From assembly GCA_963817035.1 (NCBI GenBank), contig CAWFMM010000003.1, positions 992,001 through 1,056,000 on the forward strand: DNA of 64,000 nucleotides. Direction: 5' to 3'. Positions 49,858 to 61,980 of this stretch are shown piece after piece (position 1 is the first letter of the stretch; each line of letters starts with the position of its first letter). Origin of the DNA: AC-49 sp963817035 (lineage in GTDB: Bacteria; Actinomycetota; Thermoleophilia; Solirubrobacterales; Solirubrobacteraceae). A model generated the notes under the pieces. The model worked only from the letters and a program-made list of their open reading frames with translations. It had not been told where the DNA came from and did no database searches. Position numbers and translations under genes: made by a program.

Positions 49858-50361
49858 ATGCTCCGGGCTCGACTTCCGCTCACCATCCTCGCCGCATCGG
49901 CGGCGTTCGTGCCGGCCGTCGCCGGCGCCGCGAAGGTCACCCCGGACCCGGCGCTCCTGTGGGCAACGATCAACGCGTGCAACCCCGCCGATGCTCCGGG
50001 CGCGGTCGGAATTCGCGGTTCGATGCCGGGCGACGGCGAGGCGACCGAGCGCATGTTCATGCGCGTCCAGGTCCAGTTTCAGGGGCCGAAGGGCGCGTGG
50101 CGCTCATTCCCGGGTGGCGTCGGCGATTCCGGTTTCCTGCCGATGGGGTCGGCCAAGCAGAAGAAGCACCAGGGCGGCCAGACCTTCCTGCTCGTCCCCC
50201 AGACCCAGAGCGTCACGCTACGCGGCGTCGTCGCGTTCCAGTGGCGCGCGGCCGACGGGACAACCGTCGTGCGCCACACGCGCCTGCTCACGACCGCCGG
50301 GCATCCGACGAAGGCCGGCGCCGACCCGGTCGGCTACAGCGCGGCGACCTGCGTCTTCTAG
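49858..50361 (+). CDS. Secreted hypothetical protein
   Basis: From ATG 49858 the protein has 167 residues. A signal peptide (MLRARLPLTILAASAAFVPA with cleavage near AGA-AK) is followed by a small beta-rich domain with two cysteines (INACNPADAP and AATCVF at the end). These probably form one disulphide. I do not recognise the family. The gene is divergent from the ECF sigma factor and could be its target. It overlaps the end of the glycerophosphodiesterase gene by four bases. Confidence 0.7.
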   Translation: MLRARLPLTILAASAAFVPAVAGAAKVTPDPALLWATINACNPADAPGAVGIRGSMPGDGEATERMFMRVQVQFQGPKGAWRSFPGGVGDSGFLPMGSAKQKKHQGGQTFLLVPQTQSVTLRGVVAFQWRAADGTTVVRHTRLLTTAGHPTKAGADPVGYSAATCVF

Positions 50362-51083
50362 TCCGCTGAGGCTCCCTCGTCGAACAGCCGCGGGTCGTTG
50401 GAGATGATCCCGCTGACGCCGAGTGTTTCGAGACGGGCGATCGTCGCCGCGTCGTCGACCGTCCAGGCGTAGAGCTCGCCGCCCGCGCCGAGGACCGCGT
50501 CGACCATCCGTTGGGTGATCAGCGCGTGGTGGGACATGACGGCGTCGATGCGCCCGGCGCGCAGCGCGCGCGCGAGGCGCATCGGCAGTACGCGGCGACC
50601 GACCATCACGAGCGCGATCGCCGCGGGCCGGGTGAGCCGGTTGCTCAGATAGTCGCGGCGCACCTTGGGGATCGACCAGCCGAGGCGGATCTCGGGCGCG
50701 GCGGCGCGGATGACTGGCAGGCTCTCCGTCTCCATCGTCGAGATCAGGGTTCGCTCGGCCAGGCCGTGGGCGCCCAGCGCGTCGATCACCCGCTGCTCAT
50801 AGCCCGGGAGCTTGAGATCGACATCGAGCTCGATGCCGTCGAACGCCTGCGTGGCGAAGTGGGCCAGCCCGTCTTCGAGGGTCAGCGCCCCGCGGCGCTC
50901 GAGCACCGTGTAGTCATGGGCGAGCAGCAGGCGGCCGCTGCCGTCGGTGTTCTCGCTCAGCACGTCGAACTCGACCATGTCGACGCCGGCGGCCAGCGCC
51001 GCGTCGAAGCTGGCCAGCGTATTGCCGGGCGCGATGTGATCGGCGCCCTTGTGGCCGACGCGGCGGTAGGTCAGTGCTGTCAT
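50358..51083 (-). CDS. Glycerophosphodiester phosphodiesterase
   Basis: From ATG 51083 the protein has 241 residues. It fits the GDPD TIM barrel. GHKGADHIAPGNTLASF is the N-terminal active-site region (usually HRG..PENT), VEFDVLSENTDG carries metal-binding acids, and LLLAHDYTVLERR holds the second His. GIELDVDLK and YAWTVDD complete the barrel. It cleaves glycerophosphodiesters to glycerol 3-phosphate and an alcohol. There is no signal peptide, so it acts in the cytosol. Its ATG overlaps the stop of the nei remnant. Confidence 0.88.
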   Translation of the reverse strand: MTALTYRRVGHKGADHIAPGNTLASFDAALAAGVDMVEFDVLSENTDGSGRLLLAHDYTVLERRGALTLEDGLAHFATQAFDGIELDVDLKLPGYEQRVIDALGAHGLAERTLISTMETESLPVIRAAAPEIRLGWSIPKVRRDYLSNRLTRPAAIALVMVGRRVLPMRLARALRAGRIDAVMSHHALITQRMVDAVLGAGGELYAWTVDDAATIARLETLGVSGIISNDPRLFDEGASAD

Positions 51084-51166
51084 CCGGGGCACCAGTAGGT
51101 CGTGCGACCCTGCAGGACGGGGCGGAGCCGCGCCGCGGCGTGCTGGATCGTGTCGCCTTCGGGCAT
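51080..51166 (-). pseudogene. 5' remnant of a Fpg/Nei-type DNA glycosylase gene
   Basis: ATG 51166 opens 28 codons starting MPEGDTIQHAAARLRPVLQG, which is the start of endonuclease VIII/Nei2-type glycosylases with the catalytic Pro2 and Glu3. After GRTTYW the frame runs into the TGA that overlaps the phosphodiesterase ATG. The remaining 90% of the gene is absent. The truncated frame now acts as a short leader coupled to the phosphodiesterase gene. Confidence 0.65.
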
Positions 51167-51196
51167 CGGGCAGAAGGCTATTGCTAGGTTCGCTCG

Positions 51197-52129
51197 ATGC
51201 GAGAGATTCCCGGCACTGACCTCAAGGTCTTCCCCTTCTGCCTCGGTGGCAACGTCTTCGGCTGGACGTCTGACGAGGCGACGTCGTTCGCGGTTCTCGA
51301 CGCCTACGTCGAGGCCGGCGGCAACTTCATCGACACCGCCGACGTGTACTCGGCATGGGTTGAGGGACACGGCGGCGGCGAGTCCGAGACGGTGATCGGG
51401 AACTGGCTCAAGCGCCGCGGCCGTAGCGATGACGTGGTCATCGCGACCAAGGTCGGCTTGATGGGCGGGATCAGCGCGGAGAACGTGAAGGCCAAGACGC
51501 ACGACTGCCTCGAGCGCCTGGGCGTCGAGGCGATCGACCTGATGTACATCCACCGCGACGACAACGAGACGCCGCTCGAGGAGACCCTCGGCGCGCTCGA
51601 CGAGCTCGTCACTGCGGGCAAGATCCGCCATATCGCCGGTTCGAACTACTCGCCGGCGCGGCTGACCGAGGCGCTGGCGACCTCCGAGCGCGAGGGGCTG
51701 GCGCGGTTCGTCGCGCTGCAGCCCGAGTACAACCTGGTCGTCCGCGATGAGTACGAGGAGACGCTCGAGCCGGTCGTCGCCGAGGGCCACCTAGCGTGCA
51801 TTCCGTACTTCTCCCTGGCCATGGGCTTTTTGACCGGCAAGTACCGCCCGGGCGGCGAGCGCGTCGACAGTCCGCGCGGCGCCGGCGCGTCGGCGCACCT
51901 GAAGACCGAGCGCGGGCCGAAGGTGCTCGCGGCGCTTGACAGCGTCGCCGCCGCGCAGGACGCCTCGGTCGCGTCGGTCGCGCTGGCCTGGCTCGCCGCG
52001 CAGCCGACGGTGCTCGCGCCGATCGCCAGCGCGCGCACGGTCGAGCAGCTCGACGAGATGGTCGGCTTCCCGAGCCTCGAGCTGACCGCGGACGAGCTTG
52101 CGTCGCTCAGCGCCGCGAGCGCAGGGTAG
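51197..52129 (+). CDS. Aldo/keto reductase
   Basis: The 310-residue protein is an aldo/keto reductase TIM barrel that reduces carbonyls with NADPH. NFIDTADVYSAW carries the catalytic Asp and Tyr, the Lys lies in VVIATKVGL and the His in DLMYIHRDD. IRHIAGSNYSPARLTEAL and the cofactor-binding tail ASARTVEQLDEMV are also typical. Its substrate is unknown. It starts at ATG 51197, 30 bases from the divergent nei remnant. Confidence 0.92.
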   Translation: MREIPGTDLKVFPFCLGGNVFGWTSDEATSFAVLDAYVEAGGNFIDTADVYSAWVEGHGGGESETVIGNWLKRRGRSDDVVIATKVGLMGGISAENVKAKTHDCLERLGVEAIDLMYIHRDDNETPLEETLGALDELVTAGKIRHIAGSNYSPARLTEALATSEREGLARFVALQPEYNLVVRDEYEETLEPVVAEGHLACIPYFSLAMGFLTGKYRPGGERVDSPRGAGASAHLKTERGPKVLAALDSVAAAQDASVASVALAWLAAQPTVLAPIASARTVEQLDEMVGFPSLELTADELASLSAASAG

Positions 52130-52133
52130 TCGC

Positions 52134-52892
52134 TTGGTCTTCGAGGTCGGGGCGCTGCGCGACGGGGTCAGGCGGGCTGTCGTCGCGGTCGGTCTCGAAG
52201 GACCCGCTCGGCGGGTCAAGCGCGCGTTCGAGCCGGCCTCGACGACCCGTGACCGCCGCGACCACGACCATCTGCGCGCGATCCTCGCCGCATCGCTGGC
52301 GCCCGATGCCAACTGCGTCGACGTCGGCGCCAACGTCGGCGACGTGTTGGCCGAGATGGTTCGTCTCGCGCCGCGCGGGCGCCACCTGGCCTTCGAGCCG
52401 CTGCCGGCGCTGGCCGCCGAGCTGACGGTGCGCTTCCCGGCGGTCGACGTGCGCGCGGTCGCGCTGGGCGATGCCGACGAGCCGGCCGAGTTCGTCCACG
52501 TGATCACGCGGCCAGGCTGGAGCGGGCTGCGCGAACGCCCGTACCCGCGCGACGAGCGCCTCGAGCGGATCACCGTGGAGGTGGCGCGGCTCGATGACGT
52601 GCTGCCCGACGGCTACGTCCCGGCGTTCGTCAAGATCGACGTCGAGGGCGGCGAGCTCGACGTGCTGCGCGGCGCTCGGCGGACGCTGGCGGAGCACCGG
52701 CCCGTGATGGCGATCGAGCACGGGCTCGGGTCAGCCGACTCCTTCGGCGCGAAGCCGCAGGAGCTGCACGGGCTGCTGACCGAGCTCGGCTACCGCGTCT
52801 TCGATCTCGACGGCGACGGGCCGTATTCGGTCGACGCGTTTGTCCAGACGTTCGCCACGGCGCGGCGCGTGAACTTCCTCGCGCGGGCCTAG
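52134..52892 (+). CDS. FkbM family methyltransferase
   Basis: The protein has about 252 residues if it starts at TTG 52134, four bases after the reductase stop; TTG 52098 is the alternative. The SAM site is NCVDVGANVGDVLAEMV, then FEPLPALAAEL. The FkbM hallmark VKIDVEGGELDVLRGA lies near residue 165. FkbM enzymes methylate hydroxyl groups of sugars or small molecules. The substrate is unknown. No ATG is available in the region, so the start is uncertain. Confidence 0.82.
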   Translation: MVFEVGALRDGVRRAVVAVGLEGPARRVKRAFEPASTTRDRRDHDHLRAILAASLAPDANCVDVGANVGDVLAEMVRLAPRGRHLAFEPLPALAAELTVRFPAVDVRAVALGDADEPAEFVHVITRPGWSGLRERPYPRDERLERITVEVARLDDVLPDGYVPAFVKIDVEGGELDVLRGARRTLAEHRPVMAIEHGLGSADSFGAKPQELHGLLTELGYRVFDLDGDGPYSVDAFVQTFATARRVNFLARA

Positions 52893-53275
52893 ACGGCGAC
52901 CGCGGCGACCAGCGTCCGGTCGTGCTCGTATTCGAGCAGGACCATCGCGTCCTCGGGCAGGACCCACATCATCTCGTCGACCTCGTCGTCGGGCTCGCCG
53001 ACCTCCTCGAGCACGTGCATCCGCCACCAGCGCACGACCTTCGGGCGCCCGTTGACCTCGTAGTGCGCGGACGGCAGCTCCTCACCCAGTGCGCAGCGCA
53101 GCCCGGTCTCCTCGAGCACCTCGCGCAACGCGGCGTCCTCGAACGATTCGCCGGGCTCCAGGTGGCCCTTGGGCAGCGACCAGTCGTCGTAGCGCGGGCG
53201 ATGGACGACGAGGACCGTTCCGTCGTCATCGACGATGACGCCGCCCGCCGCCTGGATCTCGCCGCCGCCGCTCAT
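52889..53275 (-). CDS. Nudix hydrolase
   Basis: The 128-residue protein has the Nudix box GHLEPGESFEDAALREVLEE with TGL after it. It begins AAGGVIVDDDGTVLVVHRP, and LPKGHLEPGES recalls the diadenosine-polyphosphate and MutT-like groups. It overlaps the end of the FkbM gene by four bases, tail to tail. It differs clearly from the Nudix protein at 47 kb, and the substrate is unknown. Confidence 0.9.
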   Translation of the reverse strand: MSGGGEIQAAGGVIVDDDGTVLVVHRPRYDDWSLPKGHLEPGESFEDAALREVLEETGLRCALGEELPSAHYEVNGRPKVVRWWRMHVLEEVGEPDDEVDEMMWVLPEDAMVLLEYEHDRTLVAAVAV

Positions 53276-53300
53276 CAGGGGGTGATCGTGTCGTGGTGTC

Positions 53301-57710
<4,410 letters not shown>

Positions 57711-57800
57711 GAGGCGGCCTGTCAACTGTAGGGGGTCCGCGACGGGTGGTCGGCCCGCCGATTAGGCTGTCGGATTGCAGTGATCGATCATCGTGATCAC

Positions 57801-58202
57801 ATGGCCCGCACGTCCCACTGGCTGGGGTACGTCGCGTGGACCCTGGGTGGGACGTTGACCGCGCTGAGTGCCGTCGCGTTCGTGCCGGGCTTGATCTTCG
57901 TCCTGCCCTTCGCGGCCACCGCGACGATCGTCGCGGACCGCCATCTGTGGCACCGGGGCGACGCCCTCGGTCTCGCGTCCGGCATAGGCATCGCGCTCGT
58001 CTGTCTTTCGATCGTCTACGAAGGGACGCTGACGTGCCCGGGCACGAGCCTCGTGACCTGTGAAGAGGGCCCGTGTCGGACCCGCTGCGCCGACGTGGCC
58101 CTTTTGCCGTGGATCGTCATCGGCGTGAGCCTGGCGTTGGCCGGATTCGCCGCGTTCATGTTTGCGCGGCGGAGCACGAAGGGCCACGTCGGGCGGCGGT
58201 GA
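57801..58202 (+). CDS. Hypothetical membrane protein
   Basis: From ATG 57801 (GTG 57780 also possible) the protein has 133 residues. Two hydrophobic hairpins (LGYVAWTLGGTLTALSAVAF to LPFAATATIV, and ALGLASGIGIALVCLSIVYE) and a last helix (LLPWIVIGVSLALAGFAAFM) frame a loop with four cysteines. These occur as TCPG, VTCEE, PCRTRC; the loop probably lies outside. No family is recognised. It is divergent from lhr and convergent with vapC. Confidence 0.6.
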   Translation: MARTSHWLGYVAWTLGGTLTALSAVAFVPGLIFVLPFAATATIVADRHLWHRGDALGLASGIGIALVCLSIVYEGTLTCPGTSLVTCEEGPCRTRCADVALLPWIVIGVSLALAGFAAFMFARRSTKGHVGRR

Positions 58203-58219
58203 TCGGCACGCGTTAGTCG

Positions 58220-58648
58220 CTATGGCACGGAGCCGCGTGAGACGACCCAGATCGATTCGAAGTCGAGCACGGTCGCGAGCCGATCGAAGTGGGCGTCGTA
58301 GTGCAGGACCGCGCAGCCATGTTCGGCGGCACACGCCGCGATGATCGCGTCCGGCGGAGCAACGCGGTGATGACCGTCTGACCCGCGGGCCGCGAGGCTC
58401 GTGACCGCCGACGAGGCGGCGGCGAACGTCGCACGTCCGATCGGCACGTTGCGCAGAGCCGTCAGCTGGGCGTCGAGCCGTTCGACATCCGATCCGGTGC
58501 GCGCGCTGTAGAGCAGCTCGAGATGCACGATCGGGCAGATGACGATCCGCTCGGCATCGAGCCCGGCGAGCCAGTCGTCCTGACAGTGGGCGATGCGTGA
58601 CCACGCAGACGTGTCGGCGAGCAGCGGCCCGCCGCCTGGCCACGTCAC
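58220..58648 (-). CDS. vapC: PIN-domain ribonuclease toxin
   Basis: The 142-residue protein is a PIN domain: LLADTSAWSRI carries the first Asp, HLELLYSAR the Glu, and APPDAIIAACAAEHGCAVLH and YDAHFDRLA the last acids. VapC toxins cleave tRNA or rRNA with Mg. The GTG start overlaps the stop of the antitoxin gene by four bases (GTGA), the standard coupling of such pairs. Convergent with a membrane-protein gene. Confidence 0.9.
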   Translation of the reverse strand: MTWPGGGPLLADTSAWSRIAHCQDDWLAGLDAERIVICPIVHLELLYSARTGSDVERLDAQLTALRNVPIGRATFAAASSAVTSLAARGSDGHHRVAPPDAIIAACAAEHGCAVLHYDAHFDRLATVLDFESIWVVSRGSVP

Positions 58649-58917
58649 TCGTCAAGGCCCCACATGGCGTGGTTCTTGTTGGCGAGAAGGTCGAGATCGA
58701 GGCCCTGACCCGTGCTGAAACGCTCTACCAGCTCCCGATTTCTCGCCGCCGCATCGCTCGGCGCTTCGTGGTCGTGACGCTCGCGATACTCGGCCAGCGC
58801 CTCGCGGACGATCTCCGCCTGCTTGCGGTGGCTGTGAAACGCGTGGTGGCGTAGCCACTCGGCCTGCTCGGCCGGAAGCATGAAGTTGCGCTGGACGGGC
58901 TTGGCGTCGGCAGACAT
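58645..58917 (-). CDS. vapB: Ribbon-helix-helix antitoxin
   Basis: The 90-residue protein has an N-terminal ribbon-helix-helix (VQRNFMLPAEQAEWLRHHAF, then KQAEIVREALAEYRERHD) that should bind DNA as a dimer. The C-terminal half is likely the toxin-binding tail (LVERFSTGQGLDLDLLANKN). It precedes vapC and overlaps it by four bases. A 16-base palindrome lies 37 bases upstream and is a good candidate for its operator. Confidence 0.85.
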   Translation of the reverse strand: MSADAKPVQRNFMLPAEQAEWLRHHAFHSHRKQAEIVREALAEYRERHDHEAPSDAAARNRELVERFSTGQGLDLDLLANKNHAMWGLDE

Positions 58918-58953
58918 CGCTGCGACAGTTTACCAGCTTCATAGTGCGCAACC

Positions 58954-58969
58954 ACCTATAATTATAGGT
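58954..58969. promoter_or_regulatory. Perfect palindrome with -10 box before vapBC
   Basis: ACCTATAATTATAGGT is a perfect 16-base palindrome between the uracil-DNA glycosylase stop and vapB. It contains TATAAT on both strands, so repressor binding here would cover the -10 box. No good -35 box is seen. It is a strong candidate for autoregulation by the VapBC complex. Confidence 0.75.
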
Positions 58970-58971
58970 AA

Positions 58972-59649
58972 CTATGTGAGTGACGTGGCCCCCCGCAGCA
59001 CCTCGTCGATCATCGCCTCGGTCAGCTTGCCCGTGAACGTGTTCTGCTGGCTGGGGTGAAAGCAGCCGAGGAGGGGGAGCGGCTCGCCGACGCAGGCCCG
59101 GGCGCCGTGGCCGAATTTCGGGCGGGGGCGCGGGTTGACCAGGCCGGCGGCGGCACGGAGCTCCAAAGCCGCCGCCCAGGCGAACGCTCCGAGGCAGAGG
59201 ATCAGCGAGACGTTCGGCAGGTGCTCGAGCTCGGCGACCGTCCACGGCAGGCAGGTGTCGCGCTCGGTTGCGGTCGGCTTGTTGGCGGGCGGGGCGCAGC
59301 GCACCGCCGCGGCGACCCAGGCGTCGGTCAGCTCCAACCCGTCGTCGACGCTCACGGACTGAGGCTGGTTCGCGTACCCGCAGCGATGCAGCGCGGCGAA
59401 CAGAAAGTCGCCCGAACGATCGCCGGTGAACACGCGGCCGGTGCGGTTCGCCCCGTCGGCCGCGGGGGCCAGGCCGAAGATCAACAGCCGTGCTGCCGGG
59501 TCGCCGAATCCCGGCACCGGCCGTGCCCAATAGGTCTGGGACGCGAACCGCCGCGGTGGCTTCGCCGCGCTCTCCTCGCGCCACGCCACCAGCCGCGGGC
59601 AGCGCCGGCAGCGCGTGTTGTCGGCGGCGATCTGGGCCAGCGAGCTCAG
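58972..59649 (-). CDS. Uracil-DNA glycosylase, family 5 (UDGb) type
   Basis: The gene ends with TAG at 58974-58972. The reading frame shows an iron-sulphur cluster pattern: TRCRRCPRLVAWREES at the N-terminus and VRCAPPANKPTATERDTC later. GLAPAADGANRTGRVFTGD (motif A of family 5) and CFHPSQQNTFTGKLT (motif B) follow. It removes uracil and other deaminated bases. The first ordinary start codon, GTG 59589, would lose the first two cysteines, so the real start must lie upstream. The only suitable codon is CTG 59649, which overlaps the TetR stop (CTGA); the product would have 225 residues. Confidence 0.8.
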   Translation of the reverse strand: MSSLAQIAADNTRCRRCPRLVAWREESAAKPPRRFASQTYWARPVPGFGDPAARLLIFGLAPAADGANRTGRVFTGDRSGDFLFAALHRCGYANQPQSVSVDDGLELTDAWVAAAVRCAPPANKPTATERDTCLPWTVAELEHLPNVSLILCLGAFAWAAALELRAAAGLVNPRPRPKFGHGARACVGEPLPLLGCFHPSQQNTFTGKLTEAMIDEVLRGATSLT

Positions 59650-60293
59650 GACCGCGACTCGCCGTACAGCAGGCCGAAGATCAACCGCTCCAACACCGGC
59701 TGCAACTCGAGCACCTCCGCCGGCACGCCCGTGCGCAGGTGCCGGGAGATCAGCTCGACGGTCGCCCCGACGACCGCGAACGCATCGTCAGGCGAGGAAA
59801 ATCGTGGCGCTCCCTCGCGCGCCGCGGCGCGGGCGTTGTCGCGCAGCAGGGACTCGGCGAAGACGGCGAGCATCGTGTCGCGGCGCTCGGCCGCCTGCGG
59901 CCCGGCGCCGACGATCTCGACGAGGATCGTCTGGGCCGTCGTCGGGTACTCGGTCAGCGTGCGCAGGAACGCGCCGAGCTGGTCGTGGACGTGCTGGCGG
60001 TAGTCGCCGCGCTGGGCGCCCGCCGCTCCGGCCATCTGGCTCAGGACCTCGCTCGTCGCCTCGTCGATCAGCGCGAGGATGCACTCCTCCTTGTTGGCGA
60101 AGTGCTCGTAGAACGTCGCCTTCGACATCCCCGCCTCGCGGGTGATCGCCTCGGCCGTCGCCTCCGCGTAGCCACCCCGTGCGCAGACCGTCGCCGCGGC
60201 CAGAAACAGGCGCCGGCGCTGGACGTCACGACGGACCTCCAACGGCGGTGCGTGGCGCCCGCGGGCAACGGTGCGTGGACGCTCCTCCGCCAT
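59646..60293 (-). CDS. TetR family transcriptional regulator
   Basis: From ATG 60293 the protein has 215 residues (GTG 60296 adds one). The DNA-binding part is RLFLAAATVCARGGYAEATA then EAITREAGMSKATFYEHFAN, a typical TetR helix-turn-helix. The rest is a helical ligand domain of unknown ligand. It overlaps the uracil-DNA glycosylase by four bases if that gene starts at CTG. The start is 32 bases from a divergent lipoprotein gene, a possible target. Confidence 0.88.
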   Translation of the reverse strand: MAEERPRTVARGRHAPPLEVRRDVQRRRLFLAAATVCARGGYAEATAEAITREAGMSKATFYEHFANKEECILALIDEATSEVLSQMAGAAGAQRGDYRQHVHDQLGAFLRTLTEYPTTAQTILVEIVGAGPQAAERRDTMLAVFAESLLRDNARAAAREGAPRFSSPDDAFAVVGATVELISRHLRTGVPAEVLELQPVLERLIFGLLYGESRS

Positions 60294-60325
60294 CACCGAG
60301 CCAAACTACATACGCTGTGGCCGTG

Positions 60326-60742
60326 ATGCGATTCCTGGTTGCCCTCACCCTCACCCTCACCGTGACCGGCTGCGGGCTCACGCGGCAGAAGTCCAAGTCG
60401 AAGTTCAAGGGCGACAAGGCCGCAGTCGCGGCGACGTTCAGCACGCTCGGCAAGGCGGCCAAGGCTCAGGACGAGGCCAAGATCTGCAACGAGCTGCTGT
60501 CGACTGCGCTCGCCGCGACGCTCGGTGGGCGCACACACTGCAAGGACACGATCGGCAACGTGCTCGACGACGCGGACCCCACCGGCCTGTCGATGTCGGT
60601 CAAGACGGTCACCCTCGGCCCGGGCAAGCCCCCGACGACGGCGACCGCCACGGTCAAGTCGGGCTCGGGCAAGCAGGCGGTCACCGGCACGCTGCCGATG
60701 GTCAAGCAGGGCTCGACGTGGCGCATCAACGGCTTCGGCTGA
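60326..60742 (+). CDS. Small predicted lipoprotein
   Basis: From ATG 60326 the protein has 138 residues. The signal peptide MRFLVALTLTLTVTGCGLTR ends in a VTGC lipobox. The mature part begins with a Lys-rich stretch (QKSKSKFKGDKAAVAATFST) and continues as a small alpha/beta domain with two cysteines (KICNELL, THCKDT). It resembles NTF2-like lipoproteins in pattern but I cannot assign a family. It is divergent from the TetR gene. Confidence 0.65.
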   Translation: MRFLVALTLTLTVTGCGLTRQKSKSKFKGDKAAVAATFSTLGKAAKAQDEAKICNELLSTALAATLGGRTHCKDTIGNVLDDADPTGLSMSVKTVTLGPGKPPTTATATVKSGSGKQAVTGTLPMVKQGSTWRINGFG

Positions 60743-60996
60743 TCCGCGCCAGGTTGTCGTAACCCCACCGCGCGCCGAACCCCGCAAGCCCGCGGCCTCG
60801 AATGCTCGTCCAGCAGGTTGCAGACGCGCGCACTCGGGCCGATCCACTGCTGTAGATGCGGACCTGAGGCGAGGTGGCGTCGCCGAAGCGTTCCGAAGAC
60901 GTTTGGCATTCATGGGCAGCGGGGGGACCGCAGCTCCCGAGATGCCGTCCTCGTCGACGCCACCTGGCCTCAGGAAAGCCGCATCGCCCTGCGCAC
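60743..60996. other. Intergenic stretch bearing a 20-base inverted repeat
   Basis: The 254 bases between the lipoprotein gene and the convergent rmlB gene hold no convincing gene or tRNA. The part 60863-60974 is bounded by a 20-base inverted repeat, listed separately. Confidence 0.5.
60863..60974. repeat. Inverted-repeat-bounded 112-base element
   Basis: CCTGAGGCGAGGTGGCGTCG at 60863-60882 and CGACGCCACCTGGCCTCAGG at 60955-60974 are reverse complements at 19 of 20 positions, with a 72-base interior. The interior has no coding sense. This could be a small non-autonomous element or a long-range terminator stem. Confidence 0.55.
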
Positions 60997-61980
60997 TCAA
61001 CCGAGCGGGCGGCCGTACTGGCGCTCGTAGTAGGCGAGGTACTCGCCCGACCGGATCGGCTCCCACCACGCCGCGTTGTCGCGATACCAGGCGACGGTCT
61101 GCTCGAGACCCTCGGCGAAGTGCACGCTCGGCTCCCAGCCCAGCGCGCGGATCTTGTCCGAGGAGAGCGAGTAGCGACGGTCGTGGCCGGGGCGGTCGGT
61201 GACGTATTCGATGATCGACTCGTCGGCGCCGGTCAGCTCGACGATTCGCCGGACGACCTCGATGTTCGTGCACTCGTCGGGGCCGCCGACGTTGTAGGCC
61301 TCGCCGGGAATGCCGTGCTCGAGCGCCGCGCCGATGCCGCGAGCGAAGTCCTCGACGTAGAGCCAGTTACGCACCTGCAGCCCGTCGCCGTAGACCGGGA
61401 GCGAGTCGCCGTGCAGGGCGTTGAGGACCATCAGCGGGACGAGCTTCTCGGGGTACTGACGGGGCCCGTAGTTGTTGGAGCCGCGACAGATCAGGGCCGG
61501 CAGGTCAAACGTGTCGACGTAGCTGGAGACGAGCAGGTCGGCGCCGGCCTTGGTCGCGCTGTAGGGCGACGACGGGTTCAACGGGGAGGACTCGGTGAAC
61601 GTGCCCTCCTCGATCGAGCCGTAGACCTCGTCGGTCGAGACCTGGACGTAACGCAGGTCGCGCTCGCGGGCCGCTTCGAGCAGCGTCCACGTGCCGACCG
61701 CATGGGTGCGCACGAACGCGTCAGGCTCGCTGATCGAGCGATCGACGTGGGTCTCGGCGGCGAAGTTGACGAGCGCCTCGCAGCCCTCCAGCGCCTCGGC
61801 GACCGCGGCCGGATCCTCGATCGCCCCGTGGAAAAAGCGCACGTCGAGGCCCTCGAGGTTCTCGCGCCTGCCGGCGTACGTGAGCTTGTCGAGGACGACG
61901 ATCTCGTCGCCCGCCTCGAGGCGCACGCGCACGAACATCGAGCCGATGAACCCGGCTCCGCCGCAGACCAGGAGCTTCAC
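60997..61980 (-). CDS. rmlB: dTDP-glucose 4,6-dehydratase
   Basis: From GTG 61980 the protein has 327 residues. It converts dTDP-glucose to dTDP-4-keto-6-deoxyglucose with bound NAD. GGAGFIGSMFVR is the Rossmann turn, STDEVYG and the YSATK active-site region (Tyr, Lys) are standard, and RGSNNYGPRQYPEKLVPL and YNVGGPDECTNIEV follow. Its GTG overlaps the stop of rmlD by four bases, so it is the last gene of the operon in this window. Confidence 0.93.
   Translation of the reverse strand: MKLLVCGGAGFIGSMFVRVRLEAGDEIVVLDKLTYAGRRENLEGLDVRFFHGAIEDPAAVAEALEGCEALVNFAAETHVDRSISEPDAFVRTHAVGTWTLLEAARERDLRYVQVSTDEVYGSIEEGTFTESSPLNPSSPYSATKAGADLLVSSYVDTFDLPALICRGSNNYGPRQYPEKLVPLMVLNALHGDSLPVYGDGLQVRNWLYVEDFARGIGAALEHGIPGEAYNVGGPDECTNIEVVRRIVELTGADESIIEYVTDRPGHDRRYSLSSDKIRALGWEPSVHFAEGLEQTVAWYRDNAAWWEPIRSGEYLAYYERQYGRPLG

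Noticed and set aside
51080..51790. Long minus-strand frame through the aldo/keto reductase ending in the Nei-like segment
   Set aside because: The upstream 200 codons are antisense to the reductase; only the part from ATG 51166 is meaningful, as a remnant.
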